From Hartmannibacter diazotrophicus (GTDB taxonomy: Bacteria; Pseudomonadota; Alphaproteobacteria; Rhizobiales; Pleomorphomonadaceae): a DNA stretch of 64,000 nucleotides. Within the stretch, counting starts at the first letter, position 1. Each line of letters starts with the position of its first letter. The notes below the pieces were generated by a model. That model did not search any database, was not told where the DNA came from, and saw only the letters and a list, made by a program, of their open reading frames with translations. The stretch spans positions 3,845,501 through 3,909,500 of the forward strand of contig NZ_LT960614.1 in assembly GCF_900231165.1 (NCBI RefSeq), given 5' to 3'. Both the position numbers and the translations under genes were made by a program. Below, one piece after another: positions 1 to 7,942 of the stretch.

Positions 1-2
1 TC

Positions 3-713
3 GTCGTCGGCATCATCCTGCTGGCAACGATGGCCCTGCTGCCGCCGATGCTCTCCCAGCTCTTTGGCTATCCGTCGACGACGACAGGCCTCGTGCTTGC
101 CCCGCGCGGCGCCGGAACGATGGTCTCGATGATCCTCGTTGGACGGCTGGTGAAGAAGATCGACGCGCGGCTGCTGATCATGACAGGGCTCGGCCTCACC
201 GCCTGGTCGCTCTACGACATGACCCAGTTCTCGCCGCAGATGGACTACTGGCCGCTGATCCGCAGCGGCGTCATCCAGGGTCTTGGATTGGGACTTGTCT
301 TCGTGCCCCTGTCGACGATCACCTTCGCGACCCTGGACGTGAAATTCCGCACGGACGGCACCGCCCTTTTCAGCCTGATGCGCAACATCGGCTCGTCGAT
401 CGGCATTTCGGTGGTGACGGCCCTGCTGACGCAGAACATCCAGATCAACCATGCGGTGATCGGGGGCCGGCTGACGGAAACCAACCCCAACCTGACGAAC
501 TTCCTGCAGGGGTTCGGCGGGTCGGTGACGAGCCAGAAAACGATGGCCATGCTCGACATGATGGTCAGCCAGCAGGCCGCGATGATTGCCTATCTCGACG
601 ACTTCAAGCTGATGATGTTCGTCTCGCTTGCAGCGCTTCCCTTGCTGCTTCTGCTGAAAGCCCCCCAAAAGGCAGCAGCAGCCGGCGTCCCTGCCGCCGA
701 TGCGCCCCACTAG
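3..713 (+). CDS. DHA2-family MFS multidrug exporter, C-terminal part
   Basis: The gene is cut by the left edge; the open frame runs in from base 3. The visible 236 residues are the last third of a 14-helix major facilitator exporter of the EmrB/QacA (DHA2) type, which pumps lipophilic compounds out by proton antiport. Support comes from alternating hydrophobic helices, the segment FGYPSTTTGLVLAPRGAGTM, the glycine-rich helix around GVIQGLGLGLVFVPL, and the conserved SLMRNIGSSIGIS stretch typical of EmrB C-terminal halves. It ends at a TAG followed by a strong hairpin terminator. An EmrA-like partner would lie upstream, outside the window. The substrate cannot be inferred. Confidence 0.88.
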   Translation, partial: VVGIILLATMALLPPMLSQLFGYPSTTTGLVLAPRGAGTMVSMILVGRLVKKIDARLLIMTGLGLTAWSLYDMTQFSPQMDYWPLIRSGVIQGLGLGLVFVPLSTITFATLDVKFRTDGTALFSLMRNIGSSIGISVVTALLTQNIQINHAVIGGRLTETNPNLTNFLQGFGGSVTSQKTMAMLDMMVSQQAAMIAYLDDFKLMMFVSLAALPLLLLLKAPQKAAAAGVPAADAPH

Positions 714-743
714 GCCAATTTCAGGCCGGAGCGCATAAGGGAA

Positions 744-795
744 CGCCCGCCCGGCAAGGCCCTCCTCCGAAGGCTTGCCGGGCGGGCGCGGTTTT
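744..795 (+). terminator. Rho-independent terminator of the MFS gene
   Basis: Perfect 15-bp inverted repeat (arms 744-758 and 774-788, GC-rich) with a 15-nt loop, followed within 4 bases by GTTTT. It lies 30 bp after the exporter stop codon. Confidence 0.85.
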
Positions 796-1402
796 AGAGC
801 ATGGTGCCACGTGCAATGTGGACCCGATCTTGCGGCGACACCATGCCCCAAACGAAGCGCGCCTTGTCCGGATGCCGGCCCTGGCGCGCAGATCTCTTTC
901 CTCATGCAGGCCCGCGTCGCGGCGACGGTCCCCGATCGCCGGGACGCGCGTCTCCTCGTCCGGAAAGCAATGCGATCCGGAGCGCCACGAAACACGGCAC
1001 ACACATCGAAGTGAAATGACGGCTTGTTGTGATCTGGCCTCCGTCATGGCCATGCAGACCGCCCCCGCCGCGAAAGACGTCAGCGGAAAATCCAGGTAAC
1101 AGGGTTCAAGAACGTCGCCCCATCCGGTTCTGGATGGCTTGACGGCAGCAGGATTGACGGCCCGTGGCCGGCAATGACGATGGCGGCAGACAAGGCTTCG
1201 AATGTCCGAGCGACTGCAGATGCAGGACTCAATCATTCGACCTCAATTCAACCTGCTGTGATCGTGAAAGCATCATGAGGCCGAAATGAGACCGTGCAAC
1301 GACAGGCAGGCGCATTTGCGCCGTGGGGACGGCAGAAATATTCCCGTGCCCCGAAGCGGCAAGCGGCGGTGACGAAATTTTGTGCGCCGGCCCATTGTGT
1401 AA
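796..1402. other. Long intergenic region without a convincing gene
   Basis: About 790 bp separate the terminator from eutB. Short ORFs exist on both strands, but their translations are arginine- and proline-rich with no recognisable domain, as expected of noncoding GC-rich DNA. Two small hairpins sit at 1309-1322 (GGCGCA/TGCGCC) and 1325-1352 (GGGG-CGG/CCG-CCCC). They could belong to a transcribed leader. I see no B12-box match that would make them a cobalamin riboswitch. Confidence 0.5.
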
Positions 1403-1444
1403 CGATCATTTCAGATGGATATGATCGGTAAATTTTGTAAAATT
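1403..1444. promoter_or_regulatory. Paired palindromes upstream of eutB, candidate operators
   Basis: CGATCAT (1403-1409) and ATGATCG (1421-1427) form a 7-bp inverted repeat with an 11-bp spacer. Immediately downstream, AATTTT-GT-AAAATT (1431-1444) is a perfect palindrome. Both lie in a locally AT-rich stretch within 190 bp of the eutB start, where a promoter is expected. No known regulator consensus was matched. Confidence 0.4.
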
Positions 1445-1587
1445 CAGCCACATCAACGTCCCATCGCCCGCACATTCTCCCAATCGATGGAATTGCGCAC
1501 AAATTGACGCCATTCCAGATGGTCCGGTCCGTCGGGCTGGCGAAAAAATCGGCTTGGACAAAGCCGCGTCAGGCCTATCCTTTGACC

Positions 1588-2985
1588 ATGTCCTCCTATT
1601 CCGTGCTTCTTGGCAACGAACGCCACGTCTTCGCCGATCTGAAGGCCGTCATGGCCGCGGCCTCGCCGCTGAAATCGGGCGATTGCCTCGCCGGCATCGC
1701 CGCCGAAACCAACGAGCGCCGCGTCGCCGCGCGCTTCTGCCTCGCCGACATTCCGCTGAAGACCTTCCTTGAGGATCTGCTGATCCCCTATGAGGCGGAC
1801 GAGGTCACCCGGCTGATCGTCGACGGTCACGACCGGCAGGCCTTCGCGCCTGTTTCGCACATGACCGTCGGCCAGTTCCGCGACTGGCTGCTCTCCTACG
1901 AGGCGACGAGTGAGGCGCTGACGGCCCTCGCGCCCGGCCTGACGCCGGAAATGGTCGCTGCCGTCTCCAAGATCATGCGCAACCAGGACCTCATCGCCGT
2001 CGCTGCCAAATGCCGGGTGGTGACGGCCTTCCGCTCCACCGTCGGACTGCCGGGGCGGCTTTCCAGCCGCCTGCAGCCGAACCACCCGACCGACGATCCG
2101 GAGGGCGTCGCCGGCTCGACGCTGGACGGCCTTCTCTACGGCATCGGCGATGCGGTCATCGGCATCAATCCGGCGACCGACAACCTCGATGCCTGCATCA
2201 GGCTGATGCACCTCTTCGACCGCCTGCGCGAGCGCTTCGAGATCCCGACCCAGTCCTGCGTCCTGACCCACGTGACCACCTCGATCCAGGCGATCGAGAA
2301 AGGCGCGCCGCTCGACCTCGTCTTCCAGTCCGTCGCCGGCACCGAGGCCGCCAACAAGGGCTTCGGCATCGACCTTTCCGTGCTGCGCGAAGGACGCGAG
2401 GCGGCGCTGTCGCTGAAACGCGGCACCGTCGGCGACAACGTCATGTATCTGGAGACGGGACAGGGCAGCGCGCTTTCGGCCGACGCCCACCATGGCGTCG
2501 ACCAGCAGACCTGCGAGGTGCGCGCCTATGCCGTCGCCCGCGAGTTGAAGCCGCTGCTCGTCAACACGGTCGTCGGTTTCATCGGCCCGGAATATCTCTA
2601 CGACGCCAAGCAGATCATCCGGGCGGGCCTCGAAGACCATTTCTGCGGCAAGCTGCTCGGCCTGCCGATGGGCGTCGACGTCTGCTACACCAACCACGCC
2701 GAGGCCGACCAGGACGACATGGACAACCTGATGGTCCTGCTCGCCGCCGCCGGGGTCAATTTCCTCATTGCCGTGCCCGGCGCCGACGACGTGATGCTGA
2801 ACTACCAGAGCCTTGCCTACCACGACATCGTCAGCCTCAGGCACATGTTCAAAAAGCCGCCGGCGCCCGAGTTCGAAGGCTGGCTGAAGCGCATGGAAAT
2901 GCTCGACGGCCAGGGTCGCCTTGCGCCCTCCGCCGCGGCCGGCCCCTTCTCGCGCAATCTCCTCAGCTACAAGGCGTCCGCATGA
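1588..2985 (+). CDS. eutB: Ethanolamine ammonia-lyase large subunit
   Basis: Catalytic TIM-barrel subunit of the adenosylcobalamin-dependent lyase that turns ethanolamine into acetaldehyde and ammonia. The 465 residues from the chosen ATG match EutB end to end: RLQPNHPTDDPEGVAG, GIGDAVIGINPATDN, LETGQGSALSADAHHG, VVGFIGPEYLYDAKQIIRAG and CYTNHAEADQDD are all family signatures. A longer frame starts at 1504, but family members begin near the MSSYSVLLGNERHVF segment, so 1588 is preferred; the ribosome site is weak. It overlaps eutC by 4 bp (ATGA). No shell-protein, eutA reactivase or aldehyde dehydrogenase gene is nearby, so this is the minimal, non-microcompartment form. Confidence 0.95.
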   Translation: MSSYSVLLGNERHVFADLKAVMAAASPLKSGDCLAGIAAETNERRVAARFCLADIPLKTFLEDLLIPYEADEVTRLIVDGHDRQAFAPVSHMTVGQFRDWLLSYEATSEALTALAPGLTPEMVAAVSKIMRNQDLIAVAAKCRVVTAFRSTVGLPGRLSSRLQPNHPTDDPEGVAGSTLDGLLYGIGDAVIGINPATDNLDACIRLMHLFDRLRERFEIPTQSCVLTHVTTSIQAIEKGAPLDLVFQSVAGTEAANKGFGIDLSVLREGREAALSLKRGTVGDNVMYLETGQGSALSADAHHGVDQQTCEVRAYAVARELKPLLVNTVVGFIGPEYLYDAKQIIRAGLEDHFCGKLLGLPMGVDVCYTNHAEADQDDMDNLMVLLAAAGVNFLIAVPGADDVMLNYQSLAYHDIVSLRHMFKKPPAPEFEGWLKRMEMLDGQGRLAPSAAAGPFSRNLLSYKASA

Positions 2986-3755
2986 GCAACGCCCCCGAGC
3001 CTGTCAACATTTTCGATCCCTTCGCCCGCTTTCGCAATGCGACCCGCGCGAGGATCGGCATCGGCCGCACCGGCGACGCCATGCCGACCCGCGCCGTGCT
3101 GGATTTCCAGCTCGCCCATGCGCGCGCCCGCGATGCCGTGCACGGCAAGGTGAATTTCGACGCGATGGCTGAGCGCCTTGCCCCGCTCTCCGTCATCCGC
3201 GTCCGATCGACCGCGCCGGACCGGACAACCTATCTCTCGCGTCCCGACTATGGCCGCCGCGTTCATCCCGACGATCTTGCGGAGATGACCCCCGGCGACC
3301 ATGACGTCGCCTTCGTCATCGCCGACGGCCTGTCCGCCGCCGCCGTCGAGCACCATGCCGAGGCTGTGCTGAAAACCTGCCTGAAGCGCATGGGCGATCT
3401 TTCCGTCGCCCCGATCGTTCTCGCCAGCCAGGCCCGCGTTGCCTTCGGCGACGAGGCAGGAGCTGCGCTTGGGGCCAAGCTCGTCGTTGTTCTGATCGGC
3501 GAGCGGCCGGGTCTTTCGGTGCCGGACAGCCTCGGCGCCTATGTCACCTTCGCCCCGAAGGTCGGGCGGCGCGACAGCGAGCGCAATTGCGTCTCCAACA
3601 TCCATGCCGACGGCCTCGATCCGGAGGCCGCCGCCGACAAAATCGTCTGGCTTGCTCGCGAGGGCCTGCGGCTGAAGCTCACCGGCGTCGACCTGAAGGA
3701 GAATGCGGACGGCGCGATACTGCCGACACGCGCCGGTGCCCCCTCGCTCGCCTGA
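2982..3755 (+). CDS. eutC: Ethanolamine ammonia-lyase small subunit
   Basis: The 257-residue partner of EutB that helps bind adenosylcobalamin. Typical EutC segments are visible: RIGIGRTGDAMPTRAVLDFQ near the N-terminus, DVAFVIADGLSAAAVEHHA, VVVLIGERPGLSVPDSLGAY and RNCVSNIHADGLDPEAAA. Its ATG overlaps the eutB stop, so the two chains are translationally coupled. No clear terminator follows. The short GGCCTGCGGCC-type repeats just after the stop lack a T-run. Confidence 0.95.
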   Translation: MSNAPEPVNIFDPFARFRNATRARIGIGRTGDAMPTRAVLDFQLAHARARDAVHGKVNFDAMAERLAPLSVIRVRSTAPDRTTYLSRPDYGRRVHPDDLAEMTPGDHDVAFVIADGLSAAAVEHHAEAVLKTCLKRMGDLSVAPIVLASQARVAFGDEAGAALGAKLVVVLIGERPGLSVPDSLGAYVTFAPKVGRRDSERNCVSNIHADGLDPEAAADKIVWLAREGLRLKLTGVDLKENADGAILPTRAGAPSLA

Positions 3756-3886
3756 GGCCTGCGGCCTGCGGCCGTTCAAAAATAGGAATGCTACCTTGCC
3801 ATCGGCCATTCCAGGCACGACATGACTGTCCGTAAAGGGGCGCGGGAAAGCCTGCGCGCCATGGCATCGTGGCCGAGGAGTTCGCC

Positions 3887-4291
3887 ATGACGTTTCGAGC
3901 AACGTCCGTCGCCGCCATTCTTGGTTTGTCGCTCGGCCTGTCGGCCTGCCAGTCAGTGCCCCTGCCGCACTCGCCGGGACATAATCCGGCGGCCTATCGG
4001 GGCTACAACGCGGCGCAACTGACGGCCGCCTTCGGCGAGCCCATCGCCGACCAGAGGCAGAACGGCTACCGCTATCTGTCCTGGTACGATGAGGTGACGC
4101 GGTGGGGCACGGACCCGAACCGGCCGACATTCCGCGGCCGCGATCCCTTCATCGCCGACTACCGGATGGTCATTTCCTGCAAGACGACCTACGTGCTCAA
4201 GAACGACCGGGTCGTCAATTCCTACCAGCGCGGTGTCGGCTGCCAGTATCTGCCTAATCTGCCGGACCGGCGAGTGTCCGGCGTTCGGTGA
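3887..4291 (+). CDS. Small hypothetical lipoprotein
   Basis: A 134-residue protein with a lipoprotein signal: MTFRATSVAAILGLSLGLSAC, with the lipobox LSAC and the acylated cysteine at residue 21. The mature part has an NAAQLTAAFGEPIADQR segment (as in small outer-membrane lipoproteins that use an 'L...fGeP' motif), a tryptophan/tyrosine-rich middle and two further cysteines. The ATG at 3887 is preferred over the GTG at 3869 because GAGGAG lies just upstream and the signal peptide starts there. Its last 38 bp overlap the end of the convergent gene at 4254. Function unknown. Confidence 0.7.
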   Translation: MTFRATSVAAILGLSLGLSACQSVPLPHSPGHNPAAYRGYNAAQLTAAFGEPIADQRQNGYRYLSWYDEVTRWGTDPNRPTFRGRDPFIADYRMVISCKTTYVLKNDRVVNSYQRGVGCQYLPNLPDRRVSGVR

Positions 4292-5150
4292 AGACGTCGG
4301 CGAGGCGCTCGCCGCCTTCCGCCCGCGTCAACCGGCACCAATGCGTGAGCCGGCCGCCCTGCCGCTCACTCGCCATGAGCGATGCGATCACACGCTCGCC
4401 CGGCTCGATATTGCCGCAATAGACGATGTCCCGCCGCACGGTGGCCGCAACGAGCGGATCATTGCGGAAGAAGGCCCATTCGGCCCGGTCGACGAAGGCC
4501 TGGAAGGACGCGAAATAGAGAAAGTTCGCGCCGTTGAAATCGACGGTCGGCACCGGATCGATGAGCAGTGAGGGCTTGCCCTCCTCGTCGGCCGCCGAGC
4601 GCGACAGGCCGAAATGCTGCTCCCAGCGACCGGCCCGAAGGCCGGGTGCCTCGGCGGCGACCGACCAGCCGATGGTCTCGCGGTCGATGGCGGGAAGGCC
4701 GTCGACCTCCAGCCGGGCGACGGACCGGTTGCGGCCCTTCTCCTGCCGGCACACGAAGACCGAGATGAGTTCGATCGATCCCACCAGGCGCCCCGCCGAG
4801 GTGAGGGCATGGCGGGTGAGCACCTGCGTGCGCGAGATGCGGGCAAGGTCGCTGCTGATGGTCAGGAGATCGTTCTCGCCGAGCGAGCCGAAATCGCAAT
4901 CCTCCAGCCGCACCGCGTTGAAGGCGGCATAGACCGGCTCGCCGTCGGGCGTGCGGAAATCCGGATGCATCCGGCCGCAGGCCCGCGCCAGCATGGTCCA
5001 GTGGCGATGGCCGAGTTCCTTCAGGAGCCAATTTTCCGACAAGCCGCCGAGACAAAGATGCGGCATGCCGAGCCGGATGGTGAACGGTTGCCCGTCGCCA
5101 TGAAGATCCCGGAGGCCATCCTGCTCCGCCTGACTGAAATTGACTGTCAT
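4254..5150 (-). CDS. LnmK/Pnap_2097-like biosynthetic protein
   Basis: A 298-residue protein and the last gene of the Nit1C-type operon. The N-terminal segment LGMPHLCLGGLSENWLLKE followed by LGHRHW resembles the Pnap_2097/LnmK group, whose characterised member LnmK is a hot-dog-fold acyltransferase/decarboxylase. A second half (SVAAEAPGLRAGRWEQHFG to the end) looks like a repeat of the same fold type. The assignment rests on motif memory, so the enzyme activity is only an inference. It lies 30 bp downstream of the flavin oxidoreductase in the same direction and is probably co-transcribed. It overlaps the convergent lipoprotein gene by 38 bp at its 3' end. Confidence 0.6.
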   Translation of the reverse strand: MTVNFSQAEQDGLRDLHGDGQPFTIRLGMPHLCLGGLSENWLLKELGHRHWTMLARACGRMHPDFRTPDGEPVYAAFNAVRLEDCDFGSLGENDLLTISSDLARISRTQVLTRHALTSAGRLVGSIELISVFVCRQEKGRNRSVARLEVDGLPAIDRETIGWSVAAEAPGLRAGRWEQHFGLSRSAADEEGKPSLLIDPVPTVDFNGANFLYFASFQAFVDRAEWAFFRNDPLVAATVRRDIVYCGNIEPGERVIASLMASERQGGRLTHWCRLTRAEGGERLADVFTERRTLAGPAD

Positions 5151-5180
5151 GAAGGTCTCCCGGACCAGGAATTGGGACTA

Positions 5181-6473
5181 TCAGGAGCCGATGGCCGCTT
5201 CGTTGACCCTTTCCGACATGCCGATGACATCCACATGACGGGCGATGATCTGGCCGGCAACGTGCTCGGCGTCGCGTGCAACGCCGGAAAAGCGACCCGA
5301 ACCCCAGGTGTGCAGCCACGGCAGGCCGAGGAAATAGGCACCCGGCATCGAGGTGACGCCGCGGTCATGGCTCGGATGGCCACGTCCGTTGAAGACCGGC
5401 AGGTCGATCCAGGAATAGTCGGTCCTGAAACCGATGCACCAGACGATCGAGGCGATGCTTTCGCCCTGAAGGTCGATCTCGGTCGGACGGCCCGACGGCT
5501 CCCAGACCGGCGGCTTGCGGTCTTCGGCCGGGGCGTCGATCCCGGCCTTGGCGATGAAGGCGTCGATGCTGTCCTTGATGCTCTCGTTCGTCGCGTCGGC
5601 GGAGTCGAGGCATTCCTTCACCGTATCGGCGACCTTGACCTTGCCCTCGCGCGCATCGACGAACTGGCCGTAAAGCTCCATGCCCTCCAGCGCCCGCTGG
5701 CGCAGGTCGATGTCCCGGCCGCCGTCGCGACCGGTGACATAGTGGTTGGTCTTGTCGCGCACGCCCTCGCGCAGCGGATGGGCATGGACCGGCAGGTCGT
5801 AGTAGCCCATGTCGGCGAGCCACTCGACGACGTCCTTGCCGCGATAGCGGCGGGCAACGCGCGGCGCATCGCCGAGGCAGAGGTGCACCTTGCGCCCGGC
5901 AAGATGCAGGTCCTCGGCAATCTGCGCGCCCGACTGGCCGCTGCCGACGACGAGGACGGCGCCCTCGGGAAGCTGCTCCGGATTGCGGTAGATTGAGGAA
6001 TGGACCTGCACGAGATCAGTCGGCAGGCGCTCCGCCTCGCGCGGCACGATCGGGATCTGGTAGCCGCCGGCGGCGATCACCACCTGGTCGGCGGTCATCA
6101 TGCCGGACGTCGTGTCGAGCACGAAGCCGGAAAAGGCGTTGCCGGAGAGCTTCTTGACCGCGACGCCCTCGCGCAGCGGCGGCTGCAGCTTTTCAACATA
6201 GGCGTCGAGATAGTCGACGATCTCGTCGCGCACCATGAAGCCATAGGGGTCCGGGCCGTCATAGGGATGGCCGGGAAGCTGGCACTGCCAGTTGGGCGTG
6301 ACGAGGCTGAAGCTGTCCCAGCGCTCGGTCTTCCAGGCATGAAAGGCCTGGTTCTTCTCAAGCACGACATGCCGGATGCCGGCCTTCTTCAGAAACCAGG
6401 AGACGGAGAGGCCTGCCTGACCTGCGCCGATGACGACGACGGGGAAATGTTCGATCTTCATGGGGCTGTTCAT
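5181..6473 (-). CDS. MSMEG_0569-family flavin-dependent oxidoreductase
   Basis: A 430-residue FAD/NAD(P)H enzyme of the flavin monooxygenase type. The FAD Rossmann motif is VVVIGAGQAGLSVSWFLKKAG (GAGQAG) near residue 14. A second dinucleotide site, VLVVGSGQSGAQIAEDL, binds NADPH. WCIGFRTDYSWIDLPVF is the typical late motif. It belongs to the Nit1C cluster. An in-frame extension to 6593 exists but overlaps the upstream gene; the ATG at 6473 (MNSPMKIEHFP) follows that gene's stop by 25 bp. The ribosome site is weak, so coupling with the upstream gene is likely. The substrate is unknown; in this cluster it is thought to take part in handling cyanide-derived nitrogen. Confidence 0.88.
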   Translation of the reverse strand: MNSPMKIEHFPVVVIGAGQAGLSVSWFLKKAGIRHVVLEKNQAFHAWKTERWDSFSLVTPNWQCQLPGHPYDGPDPYGFMVRDEIVDYLDAYVEKLQPPLREGVAVKKLSGNAFSGFVLDTTSGMMTADQVVIAAGGYQIPIVPREAERLPTDLVQVHSSIYRNPEQLPEGAVLVVGSGQSGAQIAEDLHLAGRKVHLCLGDAPRVARRYRGKDVVEWLADMGYYDLPVHAHPLREGVRDKTNHYVTGRDGGRDIDLRQRALEGMELYGQFVDAREGKVKVADTVKECLDSADATNESIKDSIDAFIAKAGIDAPAEDRKPPVWEPSGRPTEIDLQGESIASIVWCIGFRTDYSWIDLPVFNGRGHPSHDRGVTSMPGAYFLGLPWLHTWGSGRFSGVARDAEHVAGQIIARHVDVIGMSERVNEAAIGS

Positions 6474-6498
6474 CGTTTCGTTCCAATGGAAAGGGGGG

Positions 6499-6786
6499 TC
6501 ACTCGTCGAAGGCTTCGACGGCGACGGTCGCCTGCGGTGTGTCGGTGAATCGGCCGGACATGGCCTCGATGCGTTGAAGCTGGCCGAGGGCAAGCGAGCA
6601 TGGGCGGCCGTATTTGGCCTTCACGCGGTCGGAGGCGATGCCGAGGGCTTCGCGCGACCGCTTGAGGAAATCGTCGAGGGGATAGGACTGGCCGGGCTCG
6701 AAATAGTCCTTGATCACCAGCGAGGGCGAATAGCAGCTCTCCGGCGTGCCGTCCGGCCAGCGGATCGTGAAGCGCATTTCAGGCAT
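6499..6786 (-). CDS. MSMEG_0570-family small protein
   Basis: A 95-residue protein starting MPEMRFTIRWPDGTPESCYSP. It matches the MSMEG_0570 'nitrogen starvation response' family in length and in the conserved core RWPDG.....YSPS..........Y....F. The ATG at 6786 is chosen over the longer frame to 6861 because it overlaps the end of the glycosyltransferase gene by 8 bp (ATGCCTGA), which suggests coupled translation. Biochemical role unknown. It is a constant companion of the Nit1C nitrilase cluster. Confidence 0.85.
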   Translation of the reverse strand: MPEMRFTIRWPDGTPESCYSPSLVIKDYFEPGQSYPLDDFLKRSREALGIASDRVKAKYGRPCSLALGQLQRIEAMSGRFTDTPQATVAVEAFDE

Positions 6787-7942
6787 CGCAGGTCTCCATG
6801 AGGTCCTGATAGGCGGCAAGGTGTGCGCGGGCGACGGTGCCCCAGGCATGGGCGCAGGCAACCACGTGGCCGGCCCGGACGAGCCGCTCGCGGATGGCGG
6901 GATTGAGGGCGCGGCTCATGGCGCACATGATCTTTTCCGGAGCGAGCGGATCGCAGAAGAGCGCGTCGTCCGGACCGAGATACTCGTCGAAGGGCGCGCC
7001 ATGCGGCACCACAACCGGCGTGCCGCAGGCCATCGCTTCAAGGACGACGAGGCCGAACCCCTCCTTCACCGATGGAAAGACGAGCGCGTCGGCGGCCCGG
7101 TAGAGCGGCGCCATCAGCCGTTGCGGCACGGGGCCGGTGACGATCACCGCGCCGTCGTTGAAATTGGCGTCGGCAAGGATTGCGTCGAAGCGGCGGCGAT
7201 AGGTGCTGTGGTCGAGAAGCGAGGCCCCGCCCGCGATCACCAGCCGAGCGGAAGGCTCCGAGGCATGGATGATACGGAAGGCGTCGAGAATGCGCACCGT
7301 GTTCTTGCGCTCCTCGATGCCGCCGACACTGAGGAAGGTTGGCCCGCCGGGCGGCAGCAGGCTGCGGCGAAGATCCGCGTCCGCCTCGCCCATGCGGTCG
7401 TTGAAAAGCTGGTCGTCGACGCCGTTGCCGACGATGGTGGCCGCAATTCCGTAGTCCTCGGCGAGCACCGCCTGCCACTGGCGCGAGACGACGAAATGCC
7501 GGTCGGCCGCCGTGATCGCGCGAGCCTGGAGGTCCTGGAGGCGCTCGTCCTCGAAGGCGTCGATATGATGGACGGTGCGGGCAAAGCCCGGGATGAGCCC
7601 TCTCTCCTTGAGGGTCGCGAGCGCATTGGCCGAAATGCCGTCCTGCGCATGCCAGATGTCGAAGTCCGCCGTGCCCTCGCGCTCGAAATGGGCGACATAA
7701 TCGCCTGCCCGCACCGCGACGAGATCGGCAAGATCGCCGCGCACGCAGGAGGCCGCCACGGGCACGGTCTCGCAAGTCGCCTTCCGGAAGAAGCCCTTGC
7801 CCGACGCATCCGGGGCGAAGACCACCGCACGGTGCCCAAGCGCGGTCAGCGCCTCGCCAAGCCCGAGCGCGTGGGCGACGCCGCCGCGCGGGTTGGTGGA
7901 GTGGGCGAGGATGGCGACGCTGAGGGGACGAACCGCCGTCAT
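6779..7942 (-). CDS. MSMEG_0565-family glycosyltransferase (GT4)
   Basis: A 387-residue GT-B fold glycosyltransferase of family 4. The N-terminal half opens with VAILAHSTNPRGGVAHALG (acceptor side). The C-terminal half has FLSVGGIEERKN and the sugar-nucleotide motif KEGFGLVVLEAMACGTPVV, with the two glutamates of the EX7E signature. Start ATG at 7942 overlaps the upstream gene's stop (ATGA). It is part of the conserved Nit1C cluster, which suggests that the pathway makes or uses a glycosylated small molecule. Neither donor nor acceptor can be read from sequence. Confidence 0.87.
   Translation of the reverse strand: MTAVRPLSVAILAHSTNPRGGVAHALGLGEALTALGHRAVVFAPDASGKGFFRKATCETVPVAASCVRGDLADLVAVRAGDYVAHFEREGTADFDIWHAQDGISANALATLKERGLIPGFARTVHHIDAFEDERLQDLQARAITAADRHFVVSRQWQAVLAEDYGIAATIVGNGVDDQLFNDRMGEADADLRRSLLPPGGPTFLSVGGIEERKNTVRILDAFRIIHASEPSARLVIAGGASLLDHSTYRRRFDAILADANFNDGAVIVTGPVPQRLMAPLYRAADALVFPSVKEGFGLVVLEAMACGTPVVVPHGAPFDEYLGPDDALFCDPLAPEKIMCAMSRALNPAIRERLVRAGHVVACAHAWGTVARAHLAAYQDLMETCDA

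Noticed and set aside
721-1236. 171-residue ORF on the minus strand upstream of eutB
   Set aside because: Arginine- and cysteine-rich composition, no domain, no ribosome site, and it begins inside a region of no coding bias.
1261-1500. Cobalamin riboswitch before eutB
   Set aside because: No B12-box core was found; only short unrelated hairpins.
1453-2844. 463-residue minus-strand ORF opposite eutB
   Set aside because: Valine/glycine/arginine-biased mirror frame of a well-supported gene.
2010-2981. Long frame running through eutB in another phase
   Set aside because: It is a GC-bias shadow of eutB; only its 3' part (eutC) is real.
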